A stretch of DNA of 64,000 nt. Origin: Spodoptera frugiperda. Its lineage: Eukaryota; Arthropoda; Insecta; Lepidoptera; Noctuidae. The notes beneath the pieces were generated by a model, which searched no databases, was not told where the DNA came from, and was given only the letters and a program-made list of their open reading frames with translations. The number at the start of each line of letters is the position of its first letter. Within the stretch, counting starts at the first letter, position 1. The stretch lies in contig NC_064218.1 of NCBI RefSeq assembly GCF_023101765.2, positions 4,278,001-4,342,000 of the forward strand, written 5' to 3'. Shown here piece by piece: positions 22,691-34,918 of this stretch. The translations under genes were made by a program, and so were the position numbers.

Positions 22691-23494
22691 TTTGTTCCGG
22701 CCACCCGGCTGGCTAGCGGTCCTATTATGGGAATAGTTTAAGTGGACATTTCGTTACGTTTGCAAGTTTAGAAGCGAGATTGTTAAAGGAATTTGCATAC
22801 GAGAATTGTGGATTTTGTTGTTTAAATATTGTAGAATGCTGAGACGGTACGATATGAGGAGTTTTAAGGCTGGATTTGACAGTGTGGGAGTAAAGATAGT
22901 TGATGTTTGTTTTAGTTCTTATTTAAGATTGAATTTAAATAAGCAGTCAATGTACCTATGCTTAAATCTCCTATATTTTTTTATAACGTAGTTTGATAGT
23001 CTTTTTCGTATAATAATTAAAATTTACTATACAAACTTTAGAGACAAAAAACATTCTGGCCAAATTAAGAACCTCCTCCTTTTTGGGAAATTTAGAAGTT
23101 AAAATTGTATAGCAACAGACTCTTATCGATACCTAATTAGAACTCCCAATTACCTTATCAAGTCGCTAACGATTTTAACAGCAGTCTTAATCTACAGAAT
23201 TTCCTTTCCCAACGTATACGTAATACCACGTTTAATTCGCTCCTAGACTCATTTTGTCCGTATCGGTTGTTTCTAAATGTACTAAGCTTTTGTTTTGTAG
23301 CAACTCCTGATTGTTCCTCTGCGATTCTCTACTAGATAGTTAAGGTAGGTTCTGGAACAAAATTAATTAGTTCCTGCACCTGTTTGAGATTCGTGAACCT
23401 GTTTGGAGATAAGTGGGGTGATTAGAACTGTTTTAAAGTTGGATTGAGATATTGTTGTTTTAGTTTGTTACATATTTTTGGTGTAAAAGTGAAC

Positions 23495-23645
23495 TGTGTG
23501 CCCAGTTTATGACAATAGGCTCACCCTCTATTACATGGGATTTGTAACACAAGTGGTGAAATATGGGTGTACATTGAATAGCGGCATTACTGTCGTAATG
23601 TGAACCTCTGCCTACCCCTTCGGGGATAAAAGGCGTGACGTTACA
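23495..23645 (+). repeat. Interspersed repeat, TACCCCTTCGGGGATAAAAG family (copy 2, longer)
   Basis: This is the longest copy. An upstream segment, GACAATAGGCTCACCCTCTA then TTACATGGGATTTGTAACAC, precedes the shared GGGTGTACATTG, CATTAC..GTCGTAATGTG and CTACCCCTTCGGGGATAAAA blocks and ends GGCGTGACGTTACAAT. Confidence 0.7.
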
Positions 23646-25093
23646 ATAAAAGTGGACTGTGACTGGAAATGGACGTGTTGTTTTATCATTAGCTGAAATA
23701 GTGTCAATATAACTCTAAGTCAAGCTTCATTTCATTATGTCTAAGCAGGCGTCAGTCAGCGAACTGTTAAGTAACATATGTCTGGGTTATGTTAAACAAA
23801 CATTAGACTAAGCACACAAACTCACAACACATGTCATGAACGAACACAAGTGTCTAATACATAAATGTAAATCACTTAGGCTTCGCATATACATACATAT
23901 ACTAAAATCTTCCACTCTAAAATTTAAATTCGACAAAGTACCATAACCTCTGCTGGGTGTACAACAAAAGCGCACTTAGAACCATGTCGCATTCACCTGT
24001 TATCTTGGTTTATTAACGTGCAGTATTGCATAATCCATGAGACAGGAGTTGAGCCCGTAATATTTTACACTAGTGCTAACGCAAGCCTCTAGCATGGCCC
24101 ACTATCTTCCAAGTACAGTTGGAGACGAATATTTAATGTGTAATTCTGGCGTTTGCATATTTTTACGATAGCACACCGCTTATGGTAATGTTGCATGTTA
24201 GACAGTTCTCGGGTTAATCGTGTAAAGCCTCAGTTTGCTGCAGATTGCTGCCACTATTTTCAGTAGAAATTACTTCAAGTAGTTTTTAGTACAAATTCTG
24301 CTGACACCTAAGTTCAAGGATTGAGGCAAGATATTCTATTGAAACACCCTGTTAAGATCATACGTACTGCTACACGTTAACATGCATTTTTCTGTTCGAA
24401 GATCGTAATATGGAACTTTGACATTCGGTCTCTAGAAATAGTCTATAACATGAGATTATTCCTTCAAAAATTATAGCAACTGCACTGTTCAGATTACGTC
24501 CCACAAATTCTGTCATCGCAGTCAGCTTAGTGGCTATTTAATTTATATATAGAAAACTGTAACTAAAAATGAGACTGACTTAGAAATAGTTTAATGCCGT
24601 GTCGGTCCTGCATTTAGTTAACACTTTAAACATCATGGTGGTCACCGGTGACCGACGACCGAAGATTTGCCTTCAACAGTTTTTTATTGGCAGTCAAAGA
24701 CTTAAAAGACCTTTCGTCCAAATACAAAAAATATTTGATTTAAACAAATATTTAGTCAGTTAGTCAGTTCCCGAGTGCATTTCAAAACGATCGCACTGTA
24801 CGGAAGCATTGTCCGAATCGTACGTCAGTGTGTCAATCAGTTCTGACCGTCGGACTGGTACGACAGCCGGGCGTACGTCAAACAGTCGGCGCGCAGTAAA
24901 TGCCTTCGATGATCTATTGCCATTTAATACGGCGTGAAATGTTATGATGGGTTTATTATGACAACTAGGATTAGAGGAGGGGCATGTAAGGTTTGTATAT
25001 GTTATTAATTATGTATGTTTACCCTAACTAGTTACTACTATAATAGTTATTGAGTGGCTTTTTATACTTATTTTTTGTCAGTTACGATTTTAA
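23646..25093. other. Unique DNA, no gene seen
   Basis: AT-rich apart from the initiator-rich CpG patch at 24756-24905, listed separately. No repeat partner was seen. Confidence 0.45.
24756..24905 (+). promoter_or_regulatory. CpG-rich patch with four TCAGT initiator-like motifs
   Basis: TCAGT occurs at 24756, 24764, 24825 and 24837, matching the arthropod initiator core TCAKTY (three are TCAGTT). The 3' half is CpG-rich (CTGACCGTCGGACTGG, AGTCGGCGCGCAGT) and holds a direct repeat CGTACGTCA at 24819 and 24872. No downstream promoter element at the exact +28 position and no TATA box were found. Confidence 0.35.
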
Positions 25094-25260
25094 CTAGAAT
25101 TTTACAAGGTTTACTCCTATGTCGTGGCTGTGTTTACAAACATACAAGTTCACATACATATGACCCCCAGACCCGAAACAACAATTTATGGCTCGGTGCG
25201 GGAATCGAATAGCCAGATGCCCATCTACCACACCAAACGTGCAGTCGATTTTCATTAGTC
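25094..25260 (-). mobile_element. tRNA-derived SINE (copy 3)
   Basis: In reverse: TAGAATTTT, CCTATGTCGTGGCTGTGTTT, ACAAACATACAAGTTCACAT, AGACCCGAAACAACAATTTA and GGTGCGGGAATCGAATAGCC (B-box region), then the head up to about AACGTGCAGTCG. Both body and head are present, so this copy is near full length. Confidence 0.75.
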
Positions 25261-26548
25261 GAACTTCATTATAATGCATTGTTTTCTAAATGTAAATCTT
25301 AATCTATTTTGTGACACATGGGCATTCAAATCAAAGGATAACCATATGCCATCGTCAGACGTCTTAATATCAAAATAAAGGCTCGTTATTTCCACTTTAA
25401 ATATTGTACTTAAAGCCAGGCAGCAATCTATGCTAACCAGTTACAAGGCCTGATTCAATCTTAAGGCTTAACGTGATAGATTAAAAGTAATTTTGTTAGA
25501 AAACGCGACGCGCGGCTGATGCTCTAAGTCTGAGATGTTAGTGCACCCTGCTGCTAATGGTGTTATGTGGAGACATATTTAGCTTGCGTTTCGTTGAGAA
25601 TTTTCGTCACAGAAAAATGTTGATGATTTTGCTGAGGAAAAGAAATAAAAATAGACATTTTGATTGATAGTTATAGTATTGTATATGTTACTACATATTA
25701 AATAGAAATAAACTATTTAAAAATGGAATACTTACAACTTTTAAATTCTTTTTTGGATTAGTACAAATGAGTAGACTGATTAACTGAAGATATGTGTTCA
25801 GCGCTGTTTATGGACACTCGCAACACTAGAGGTGTTACAAGTGCGTTACCAGCCCTGTAAGAGTGAGTACGCCGATTTCTAGAATATTTAAGACGCAAAT
25901 CTAAAGCTGTACCTAAATGAAAACATTACGACACAACCTCATTTCTACAATCTAGCTCCAACACTCTGTAATATCATAAAGCCGTCACCTAATAGCCGTC
26001 ATGAAACGTAAGCTAAACATATTGCAATGACGACATTATGCAGTAATGCACGTACCGAGACGCAGGATTTCTACATCTCAGTTGAGAATTATCGTGAGCG
26101 TGAACGTTGAGCGTTCTGAGCGTTCTAAGCGTTCTAAGCGTTCTGAGCATAGAGCATCCCTAGCGCCGAGCGTTCTCTAGCGTTGATCGTGCCGAGCTCA
26201 CGAAACACGCCGACTAACTTGACATTTATTCTGAGAAATTACGCAGGTAAGCGCCCCTAGAGCGTTTTAGATTGTCATATTAATGTGTATATTTTAATAT
26301 TAATAAAATGGTTCTCAATAGGATTGGTTCGGTTATACCGTTTTATATTCGTAATAGGTGTATTGTAATGTCTGAGTTACAATTGTAATTTAAGTAAGAC
26401 GGCTGTTACTTTTATATTTAGATACTAACTTGCAATGTATCAATCGGGTATTGATATTGAGTAGTGCAGGAGGTGAGAATACTCTAGAAAGTAGCACTAT
26501 AGATACACGTTTATACCACTACAGATTTTGTGTTATTTAAAACAATGA
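25261..26548. other. Unique DNA with a short tandem repeat
   Basis: No gene seen. The only structured part is the 9-bp tandem at 26109-26190, listed separately. Confidence 0.45.
26109..26190. repeat. 9-bp tandem repeat GAGCGTTCT, partly degenerate
   Basis: Four adjacent units read GAGCGTTCT, GAGCGTTCT, AAGCGTTCT, AAGCGTTCT (26109-26144). Looser copies follow (GAGCATAGAGCAT, GAGCGTTCTCTAGCGTT) up to about 26190. Confidence 0.8.
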
Positions 26549-26607
26549 TTGCCGTGCAACGTGTAGTGGGTTCGATTCCCGCATGGAGCAACCATGTGAT
26601 CCAAAAT
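26549..26607 (+). mobile_element. tRNA-derived SINE, head fragment (copy 4)
   Basis: TTGCCGTGCAACGTGTAGTG then GGTTCGATTCCCGCATGGAG and a TGTGATCCAAAA segment match the head of copy 1. The B box GGGTTCGATTCCCGC is intact, better than in copy 1. The A-box half and the body are missing. Confidence 0.7.
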
Positions 26608-29600
26608 GTACATAAATCATCATCATCTATCAACACAAAAAATCTATAAAACATTAAACCGAATTAGAAATTCATTTCCATATCACTCACAAGAAACGCC
26701 GACCAACCCACTCAACGCAACCACGTCATTAAACTCCAACATATTAAAGGGGAACGCGTTAAATTTTTGCTCATCAGATTTCTACCAAGATATTCCTAGA
26801 TTATGGCGTTAATTTTGCAAGAAAACTTGTACAGGAGAGGGTGTGAGAAACGGGAATCTCATTATTCACACCTGCCTCTGATTTTAATTTCCTGCACACA
26901 ATCTTCTAGACGGGAGCTTGACGACGCGATTTATTTGTGTAAATAAATATTATCCGACACTTCTTAAGCACTGCCGTGTACTGCAAGCAAGGGTGTTGCT
27001 TGTGTTGTGTTGTGTTGAGTATACAGTGTATGTGGTGAGTTTTAAATATGGGAGTCGATAGCTATGTTTTTGGCGTAAAGATACTTATTTATGTATCTAT
27101 CTGTAGGTTATTCGTCGCGTCACCGTGGTATCCCAGTAAAATACAGTTCTTAATATTTGTTGTGATCTAAGAATAAGTGATGAATAAATAATTTTTTATA
27201 TGTTATTTATCTATCCTGTGTTACAGAATATATTAAAAAACTATACTTTAGAAAGGCAAATAAAATACAATTTACCTTAGTACAGTAACCACATTCGTCG
27301 CTACATCAAAACAGCTATAACTAATAAACTTAGCAGACTGTTTGTTGTTTGCCAATAGCTCAGAATATACTCGTAATACTGGTGTGTATAAAGGATAATC
27401 TGAACTACACACACAAGGCTTACTTTGTGGTTTACACAACTTCTAAATGTCGGTCGTAAAAGTACTAAATAATGTTTAACTTCTGTATCAAATTCGTATA
27501 TTGTATGTGAAAATATTAAGGAAACATGTTATAACCCGGTTATGGTGGGGGCCATATTGGATTTCCCACAGATATCTTTTATTAAAATACATAAAATAAA
27601 TGAATATTTGTTCTTTATGAAATGCGGAAAGAAAAATCGTGTCATAATAAATTCATTTTCCAAAAAAAAGAAGTTTTACTTTTGTATATATTATTGTTTT
27701 CATATCACCAATTTTTTTAAGAATAAATAATATATTCAACGAGAATTCCGAAAAAAAAACAAATAAAAGAACTACGTATTTAAAATAAGAACACACCCCC
27801 GAAATACGAAATAAACCACACCATTTATTTAAAAAAATAACTTATTCTATCGATACAGTAGCAATAAGCATCGAATGAACGAAAGTGATCGAAACGAATT
27901 GCAATCGAGTTAATTTGGGAATCGAATAAATATTCATATTTTGATTGTGAAGCTCGATAGCTGGGAAGTTGAACTCGATAATGTCAGCGAAAAGAGTATT
28001 TCCGAGAAACTTCCTGGACAGTTTATTTAAAAGGCTACGTAGCCAATAAAATGGGACTGTAAGTACTTCTAAAGATATTTTCGAAGAGATGTTCAAAATT
28101 GTTTACCTTTAAACAGATATGGCTGGTTAAAAAGCTGTTATTATAACTGGAAAGGTTTGTTTTTGGAAATGTTTCGCAATGAAAGGAAAGTGTAAATGTG
28201 GTTGTATATAGAAATTATTAAAAGGACCGAGCGATTTTGATCACCATTTTGTATCTTGTCATCAAGGTTTGGTCCTCTATAATTGACTGTTCTTGTATGG
28301 TGGAAGATCATTTGATATACTGACATAGTTTTGTATGCTCTTGTAATTATCAGAACTATGTAAATACTAAGTTAAGTATGGGGCAGTAGTGTAAAGTACA
28401 CGTTACAATACACCCCAGCCTATCCGTTTACAATAGAAAGAAATGAAGAAATTATTTACAATACTAGAGAACCACAAAGATCACGAAGTAACAGCAACAT
28501 TTTATTAAATAAATAATTCTTCTAGAGAGATATAAAAATACACAACAACCCTAGCACTGGGCACCATCCACTCTGCCTTGCGTGGAAACTAGGAAAAAAT
28601 ATAGCATCGTAAATCAGAACAGCCGCTCAAAAACGTTTTGAAGTTCTGCAACATTTCATTTACGTACACTTTGTAGTATTTTTACGAAAAATATAGAGGG
28701 AGAGAAATATATTCGGTTTTGTGTTGTGACGTAAGTTTGCTGTTGTTTGCAAGTTGTGCAGGTAGAGGCGACGAAAGTTGATTGCAAAGTACCAATAATG
28801 GAACAAAGTTGGCAACTTGTGACTCGTAACGTCTCTGTGCGAACGCTTTGTACAGTTGTCATAAAATATGTATCGAGACGGACTGACTCTTTCGAGTTGC
28901 GATTGTGTACACTATTGTGGACTATAGGGGTTGAATTTTGGGTTATATCAACAATTGCTTTTAGTTTGTATTATAGAAATTCTTTTACCTTTCTGCTTGG
29001 AAGAATGGAATTTAGTATCTGTCAAACTATTTTGTGGCACCAATGTTTTCTAGGAGACAATTATATCATTAAAATAAATGATATTGCAGATGAAATGAGA
29101 TATAAGCTTTCGGGTCATACACAACTATACATAGATTAGCACAATTTAAAAGAGACATTTTATTCGTTTAGAAATGAAATCAGTTTAATTGTCTCCTCAT
29201 TAGTAATTCCCTCTGTATAAATAAATAAACATGCGTATAAACAGGACCGGCGCACTGTTATTTATGTAAACAAGTAACAAGCAATCGATATTATCTCATT
29301 TGCTATTCAAATCATGTAATTTTATGTCAATTTGGGAGATCACTCCTCATTTCAAAGCGAAATCACATTTAGATAGAAATTTAATAATCCGCAATACGTA
29401 TTCAGCCGGCAACGTAAGGAATTTAATTGAAAACTTACGCACAGAGCCCGATACGAGTCTGTTCATAAAAACAATGGAAAACCAACAAAGTTATAGTTCA
29501 ATATTCACGCTGAAGCGTTGATTTGCTCCAAACTATTTTTAATTTCCCGCAGGGCCTTCTCATTTATTAGTTTCGGGTCGTTGGAGGCGACATCTGCGCT

Positions 29601-29646
29601 CGACTTATACGTCGGCCGACAGATGGCGTTGCAAAACATAAAACGT
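26608..29646. other. AT-rich DNA, no gene seen
   Basis: Unique sequence. A 130-codon frame at 28747-29139 (plus) is one of the longer ones in the window. It starts weakly, shows no domain, signal or splice context that I recognise, and has hydrophobic runs expected of AT-rich non-coding DNA. I do not call it a gene. Confidence 0.45.
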
Positions 29647-29717
29647 TGGCGTTGGCAAAAAATATGGACATACTTCAGCAATCAAATAGTCGGCATACCC
29701 GTTTTTTGCCAACGCCA
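29647..29717. repeat. 16-bp perfect inverted repeat, 39-bp spacer
   Basis: TGGCGTTGGCAAAAAA (29647-29662) is mirrored by TTTTTTGCCAACGCCA (29702-29717). The transcript could form a hairpin. Flanks are mildly CpG-rich (ACGTCGGCCGACAGATGGCG upstream). Confidence 0.8.
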
Positions 29718-31524
29718 GCCAGTTGCCAATAAAAATAGTTCGATTTATGTGACGTGATCGTCGTACCAATGGTTCAGTGTTTTTCATTACGCATTCTGTG
29801 CCTGCCAGTGATTTAATGAATTTAATTATGTATTCCTTTGCCTGTCGTTATGCGTTATGATACGTGTAGGTGGAGTGGTGATTACAGTTCAATTGTTGGT
29901 ACTAGAAACTAGCATGAAATAATATTTTATTAAGTTACAATTTTATTCAGGAGAAAATTCTTAGTACAATTTAGGTTGCTTAAGTCTCAATATGACCTAG
30001 TTTTCATGTAAAATATATCTATATTAATGCGTCACAAACTCGTATTTTGTAGATATCTTGCGCATACAGTTACGAAATGTCATTTACGAGTTATCGCCTA
30101 CGGCTACGGCTACGACGTAGCGCTACGAAACAGCTGCTACGACACTTGACTACGACTGACATTTACGAAGTCATCAAATCTGTTTTGCGAGACTTTTAAA
30201 GTTTTTGTGAAAGATTGTATTATGATATGAAAAAAACAAAGAACTACTCATACTATGTTTCTACGGTTCCGTATAAAAATCTACTATCGGTTTATTTTAC
30301 AAAGCAAAACCGACCTCACATAAGAATTTAGTAGACACGTAACAAACCAAACCACATAACTGTAACAAAAAAATATTCAACACTATTCACATTTTCATAA
30401 CCATTGCTCCTCGCAAACTTGAATCGCTATCAGAGTTGTTATCATAGCCATCTATGGATGGCACTCAATTCGAAAGTATCGTATAACCTTCTGCGCGGCG
30501 ACATGCGGCGGGCGTGTCGCCAAATGCCTGCTCATTTGGGTCAATGCGACCGATCCCATCGCGATACTAAAGTTGAAAGCAGATGAATGTTGGAACGGTT
30601 TTTAAGTGACTGTTGAGTTCACTCTGATCTTGCAGCGGTTGAGGGTTGAACTGCATTTTGTTTTTGTGTTTTTTGACGGTGTTGTTGGTTTTTAGATTTG
30701 AGTTTTGAAAGCAAATAAGTAGTTGGTGTGATCACATTTGGCTTTAACGTACTTCTGCTTTGTCAGCTTTTAGCTAGCGATCTCAAGTACCTATTTGTAT
30801 CATACACGACGGATGTTTTTAAGGCACTACAGAGTTGTTTACATTCTTTGTTGTGTCTTTATTTAATGAATAAAGCCTCTTACGTAAACATAATAAAGCA
30901 ATAATTGAAAGTTCAAAAAGGTTTTTCTTGAAGTTGAGAAAATAAGATATAACAAAGAAATCGTCAATGTTGTCTTATTCGATATAATATTATCACCGAA
31001 ATAATCAGTACCTGGCTGGGCAGTGAGTAGCTAGTGTGGGTATAAAATGTCAAGTTTCTCAAAAAAGGGACCGGTAAGTTATTTAAGCAGCTCCTATAAA
31101 TAGATTAGACTTTAAAGGAATTCACTTGATCTAAAAATAAAACATCGAACAATGTGAGCTGACGAGTACACGGTCAAATTCTCACGCCCACGCAATAATG
31201 ACCTTTATTATTTGAACAGGAAGGATTATAAGGGATAACAGGCACTTTAACCTGCAATTTTTTTTAGAAATTATTTGACATTTTCCTTTACTCGTTTCTT
31301 TATAAAATGTGGTTGGCGTCGTGTCTAATGAATTTTATTTCTCACGGGTCAAATTGAAATTTATTTTATTTTGTTCGATATTATTCAATATAAGTATGTA
31401 TGTCCGTTTACTGAATTCGTTTTTTAAGTATAAACCAGAATGTAATATTACCCACTAGTCAAGTTGGTATAGCGTGATATACATACGTGAAGGGATAGAA
31501 TTAAAATACTTTTTTTATGTGGGT
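29718..31524. other. Unique DNA, no gene seen
   Basis: Apart from the CTACG-rich run at 30090-30170, the stretch has a small CpG-rich patch at 30490-30560 (GCGCGGCGACATGCGGCGGG). No repeat partner or gene was recognised. Confidence 0.45.
30090..30170. repeat. CTACG-rich degenerate repeat
   Basis: CTACGGCTACGGCTACGACG, TAGCGCTACGA, GCTGCTACGAC and GACTACGACTG follow one another with intervals of 6 to about 15 bases. The centre CGTAGCGCTACG is palindromic. It may be a degenerate simple repeat or a MITE interior. Confidence 0.6.
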
Positions 31525-31660
31525 AATATCATCCAATGACTTCTCTCGCCTTGGGCGAGGCGAGAGCGAGTGTTAGACTCTTACTGACTAAAACCACTCC
31601 GTTCCTACTCCTGCTTTTCGAGCCGGGACCCCAGTAAACGCTAGGTAGTCCGCAGTTCAG
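31525..31660 (-). mobile_element. LINE 3' tail repeat (copy G)
   Basis: Well-preserved reverse copy: AATATCATCCAATGACTTCT, CGCCTTGGGCGAGGCGAGAG, TACTGACTAAAACCACTCCG, CTCCTGCTTTTCGAGCCGGG and CGCTAGGTAGTCCGCAGTTC. Confidence 0.8.
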
Positions 31661-32390
31661 AATTAAAAAACTGACTTCATGATAGAAGTATCCAATCATG
31701 AGTATATAATATAAATAAAAAATATATCAATAAGTAAAAAATGTATAACAAATAAAATATTCAATATATTGTCAGTAAAACCCCCATATCTTTTAAAGTA
31801 CCCCATTCGGAGAAACGAAATTATATTAAAATAAAATTCTCTCTCTAAACTGTTAGGAGTTACCTCAGGTGCAAACAACCGATTACTATTGAAAATATTA
31901 CCACAATTTACTCCTAAACACTGCCAAGGGAAATAGAGGGTAAGCAGAGAGGCCTTCGACCGATATTTGAACAGTAATTTAATCGAATAAACTCGAATAA
32001 TTACGAATAAAGTCCATTTATAATTCTTAATGCGGTCGTTCTGTTGCCCTGGTTGGGTTATTCAATTGTTTATTATAATACTATTCTGTGCTCCGTTTTA
32101 AAGGGTCTGTGGGATATTTGTTTTTCGTATTTTCTTTGTATGTGTGTGGAAGTAAGTCTCAATACACGATTGGTTTCAAGTTAAACTACAACTTTGTATT
32201 TTTTGAGGTCGAAACTCCAAATTCGCAGTAACAGGCGAGTCTTTTAGTTAGTTTGGTAATAGCCACTACAATTATTGCTTTGTAATAGTTTTGTGAATGA
32301 ACCTCTGCAAATTATTTCGAATAATAATTGTGTTTTGTAAATTGCAACAGAATATGTAAAACGTCTCCTTTTCCTTTTTTTTACGCAGCC
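31661..32390. other. AT-rich DNA, no gene seen
   Basis: Very AT-rich between a LINE tail and a SINE. No recognisable feature. Confidence 0.5.
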
Positions 32391-32585
32391 ACTAGAATTT
32401 TCTCCTGTATTGTGTCTGAGTTTACAAACATACAATTTCACATACACATGACACCCAGACCCGAACAACAATTTTTGGATCGCACAAAGAGTTACTCCGA
32501 AGTCGCTTGCGGGAATCGAGCCCACTATCCATTGCACGGCAGCCAGTTCCCCAGCCTATGCGTCAACCGTGTAGCCAAACAAACA
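32391..32585 (-). mobile_element. tRNA-derived SINE (copy 5, near full length)
   Basis: In reverse: ACTAGAATTTTCTCCTGTAT, GTGTCTGAGTTTACAAACAT, ACACCCAGACCCGAACAACA, TTGGATCGCACAAAGAGTTA, CTTGCGGGAATCGAGCCCAC (B box), CCATTGCACGGCAGCCAGTT and a GTCAACCGTGTAGCC head. This is the most complete copy in the window. Open frames across it on either strand are by-products. Confidence 0.8.
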
Positions 32586-33171
32586 CCACTATTGTCACAC
32601 ACCGTTTTGTAGCCACTAAATGCATAATATTACAAAAAGTACTCTAGTACATTCAAAAATCTAGACTATGTACTATCTAAAACCTGTTGCATAAATCGTT
32701 TGGCTTCCCGCATTACAATCTCAAAATGTACACAAGATAAGCAACGAATGTCTGCACCGAAATTAAGTGTGGGTATCGATTTTCGGGGTTATAATATGAA
32801 GGGTAAGGGCCCGTTACGGCGTTCGGGGGTAAACGTAATGTTCTTTTACAAAATATACCATTACTTGAGCTATGCATTCACATTTTGTTGGCTTCTGATC
32901 GTAATATTGATATGGTGAAATGTTAAAAGAATTCGGACTTTTTGATGTAGGGAATAATGTTTGAATTTGAATCTTGGTGGTAGAACGACTTACCGGTATG
33001 TAATTGGGACTTGAAATTGCTACAAAAATTAACTTTGTTTTTGAAAGTTTTCTCAAAGTAGTCTCCTGTTTGGGACATCTCGTTGCTAGGCAACCAAAGT
33101 TGATGATTAACAATAAGATGGAGGATGAAGAGAAATAGAAGTTCATAAATGGACTAAGTTAGACTCCTTAA
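32586..33171. other. Unique DNA, no gene seen
   Basis: A 110-codon frame on the minus strand (32814-33146) is rich in S, T, I and K, with no recognisable domain. No other feature. Confidence 0.45.
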
Positions 33172-33368
33172 AGAGCCATCAGACTACCACCGAAGGGGCC
33201 CATAAGGGCTGATACTTGATCCAGTGCTGCGGACTACCTAGCGGGTTTACCGGGGCTCCGGCTCGAAAACCAAGAGGTAGGAATTAGGTGGTTTTTAGTC
33301 AGTAAAAGTCTAACTCTCCCTTTTGCCTCACCCAAGGCAGGAGAAGTCATTGGATAATTTACCTCCCT
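33172..33368 (+). mobile_element. LINE 3' tail repeat (copy H), with upstream 3' UTR
   Basis: It starts AGAGCCATCAGACTACCACC, GGGGCCCATAAGGGCTGATA, CTTGATCC, the same order found downstream of the R1-like ORF at 14392-14861. It then runs through GCTGCGGACTACCTAGCGGG, GTGGTTTTTAGTCAGTAAAA and CAGGAGAAGTCATTGGATAA to the 3' end. It therefore bridges the ORF-linked segment and the common tail. Confidence 0.8.
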
Positions 33369-34918
33369 TTAAAAAAGTTTGACTCAAAAGTATTCTTGAG
33401 TAGAACCGAGTAGAAAAGCTAGTGTTTACTTAATTATTATTTTTTGGCTTTATATGAATTTATTTTGTTTATAACATCAGGTTATGATGAACCTATTAAT
33501 ATTATTTACTGAAAAATTTTTGTAATGTAGAAGGTACATGTCGTGTTGAGGTTGTAAAAATAAAAAACTCAATTGATATAATATCGAGCAGCTCGCGGCG
33601 TTGTTAAATGATCTGTGTCATCTCTTTTGTCTTTATACAAGAGTTTGGTTCCAGAATAATATTATTTATTCAATTTGTAGTTCCAAGAAAATACGACTGG
33701 ATGTTTAAATCTATAAAGGTGACCATTAGCCAATTTAGTTCTTGGTGGTATTACTGAGAATTCTAAAACCGACCAAAGTGATTTAACATGAAATTGGCTA
33801 CTAGGAATTATTTTACGCAGTACCGTACTGAATCAATAAAACATTGTTATTTTATTACAGCCCCGGTTTTATTACATTTTATTCGTTGACTAAGCGCCAG
33901 TGACCGCCGTGACCATTTAGTGTTACACACAATGGTCTGTCAAAAAACATTGGATAGGCGAACTAACAAAAAATATGAATGAATCGAAAATCGATATAAT
34001 GTGTATGTCGCGGGGGGCGGAAGCGGATGTGGCGCCATAAATCCGCTGTTCGAGTCCGCCCAGCGAACTTCCGGGTGGAAAATGTTTCGCCCGCCCTACC
34101 CGGGCATTTTGGTACCACGAGTTTTTCGTGGTTTCAGCTTTTATGTCTAGTTATATTGTTACTATGGACTATGAAATAACTTTTTAGAGGCATTTAGTTT
34201 GGCTTCAGCCTGTAACGGACTGTAAATATTACACATCGGAACTTCATGTAGATGTTCGTGTTGATTTGTCTGGTTTAATGGTCTGCGTGCTATTTGTGTT
34301 AAACTTATTGTCTTATACTTTCGAGAATTTTCTTTTTAAGATTCATTACTGATATAGAAGGAGAGACTAATATATTGCTGATATTATTTGCAGAACAAAG
34401 ACTACAACAATTTCATAGTTTCAAATAATTTTATACCTACACTTCAATACTTTTAGCTACACCAAACTATCAAATACAACTCGAAAACAAATACAAGAAT
34501 TTAATATCCCTCTACAACCGAGAGAACAGTAACAAAAGCATTACAAAATAACTTTTAATGTTCCTACAAACATTGTATGGCTTTCGACTTAACTGTTTGA
34601 TAACGCTCGGGACGAACGAAGATTGATTCGGCTCTGATGCCTCGCCATCCATCACCGGCTACGTAAACACGGCTCTTACTCGACAATACCAATAAGTGTC
34701 AATGTATACTATAAATAACTAAAATTTCGTTTAACTTATGAGACTTGTAGTGACGTGTATTGAACGTTCGAGGAATGTTTGCTTTGTGCAACTGCTGTTT
34801 GTTATTTGTTCAGGTGTAGTGGTTAGGTAATAGTGTGGAGGTGTAACATTTGTAGAGAGATAGCATTTTTTAATAGGTTAACAGTAGGAGTAGGTCGAGT
34901 TTCATTGTAAACTGATCA
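33369..34918. other. Unique DNA with one CpG-rich patch
   Basis: 33985-34110 is CpG-rich (GTCGCGGGGGGCGGAAGCGG, TCCGCCCAGCGAACTTCCGG, CGCCCGCCCTACCCGGGC) and includes the loose inverted pair GCGGAT/ATCCGC. It is a possible promoter or conserved element. Everything else is AT-rich and unrecognised. Confidence 0.4.

Larger units (their letters stand above)
21321..23494. other. Unique DNA with a G-quadruplex motif and a CpG-rich patch
   Basis: No gene was recognised. The G-rich motif at 21998-22017 and the CpG patch at 22615-22690 are listed separately. An 83-codon frame at 21424-21675 has no recognisable domain. Confidence 0.45.

Noticed and set aside
28747..29139. 130-codon open frame
   Set aside because: No domain, signal or splice context recognised; hydrophobic runs follow from base composition.
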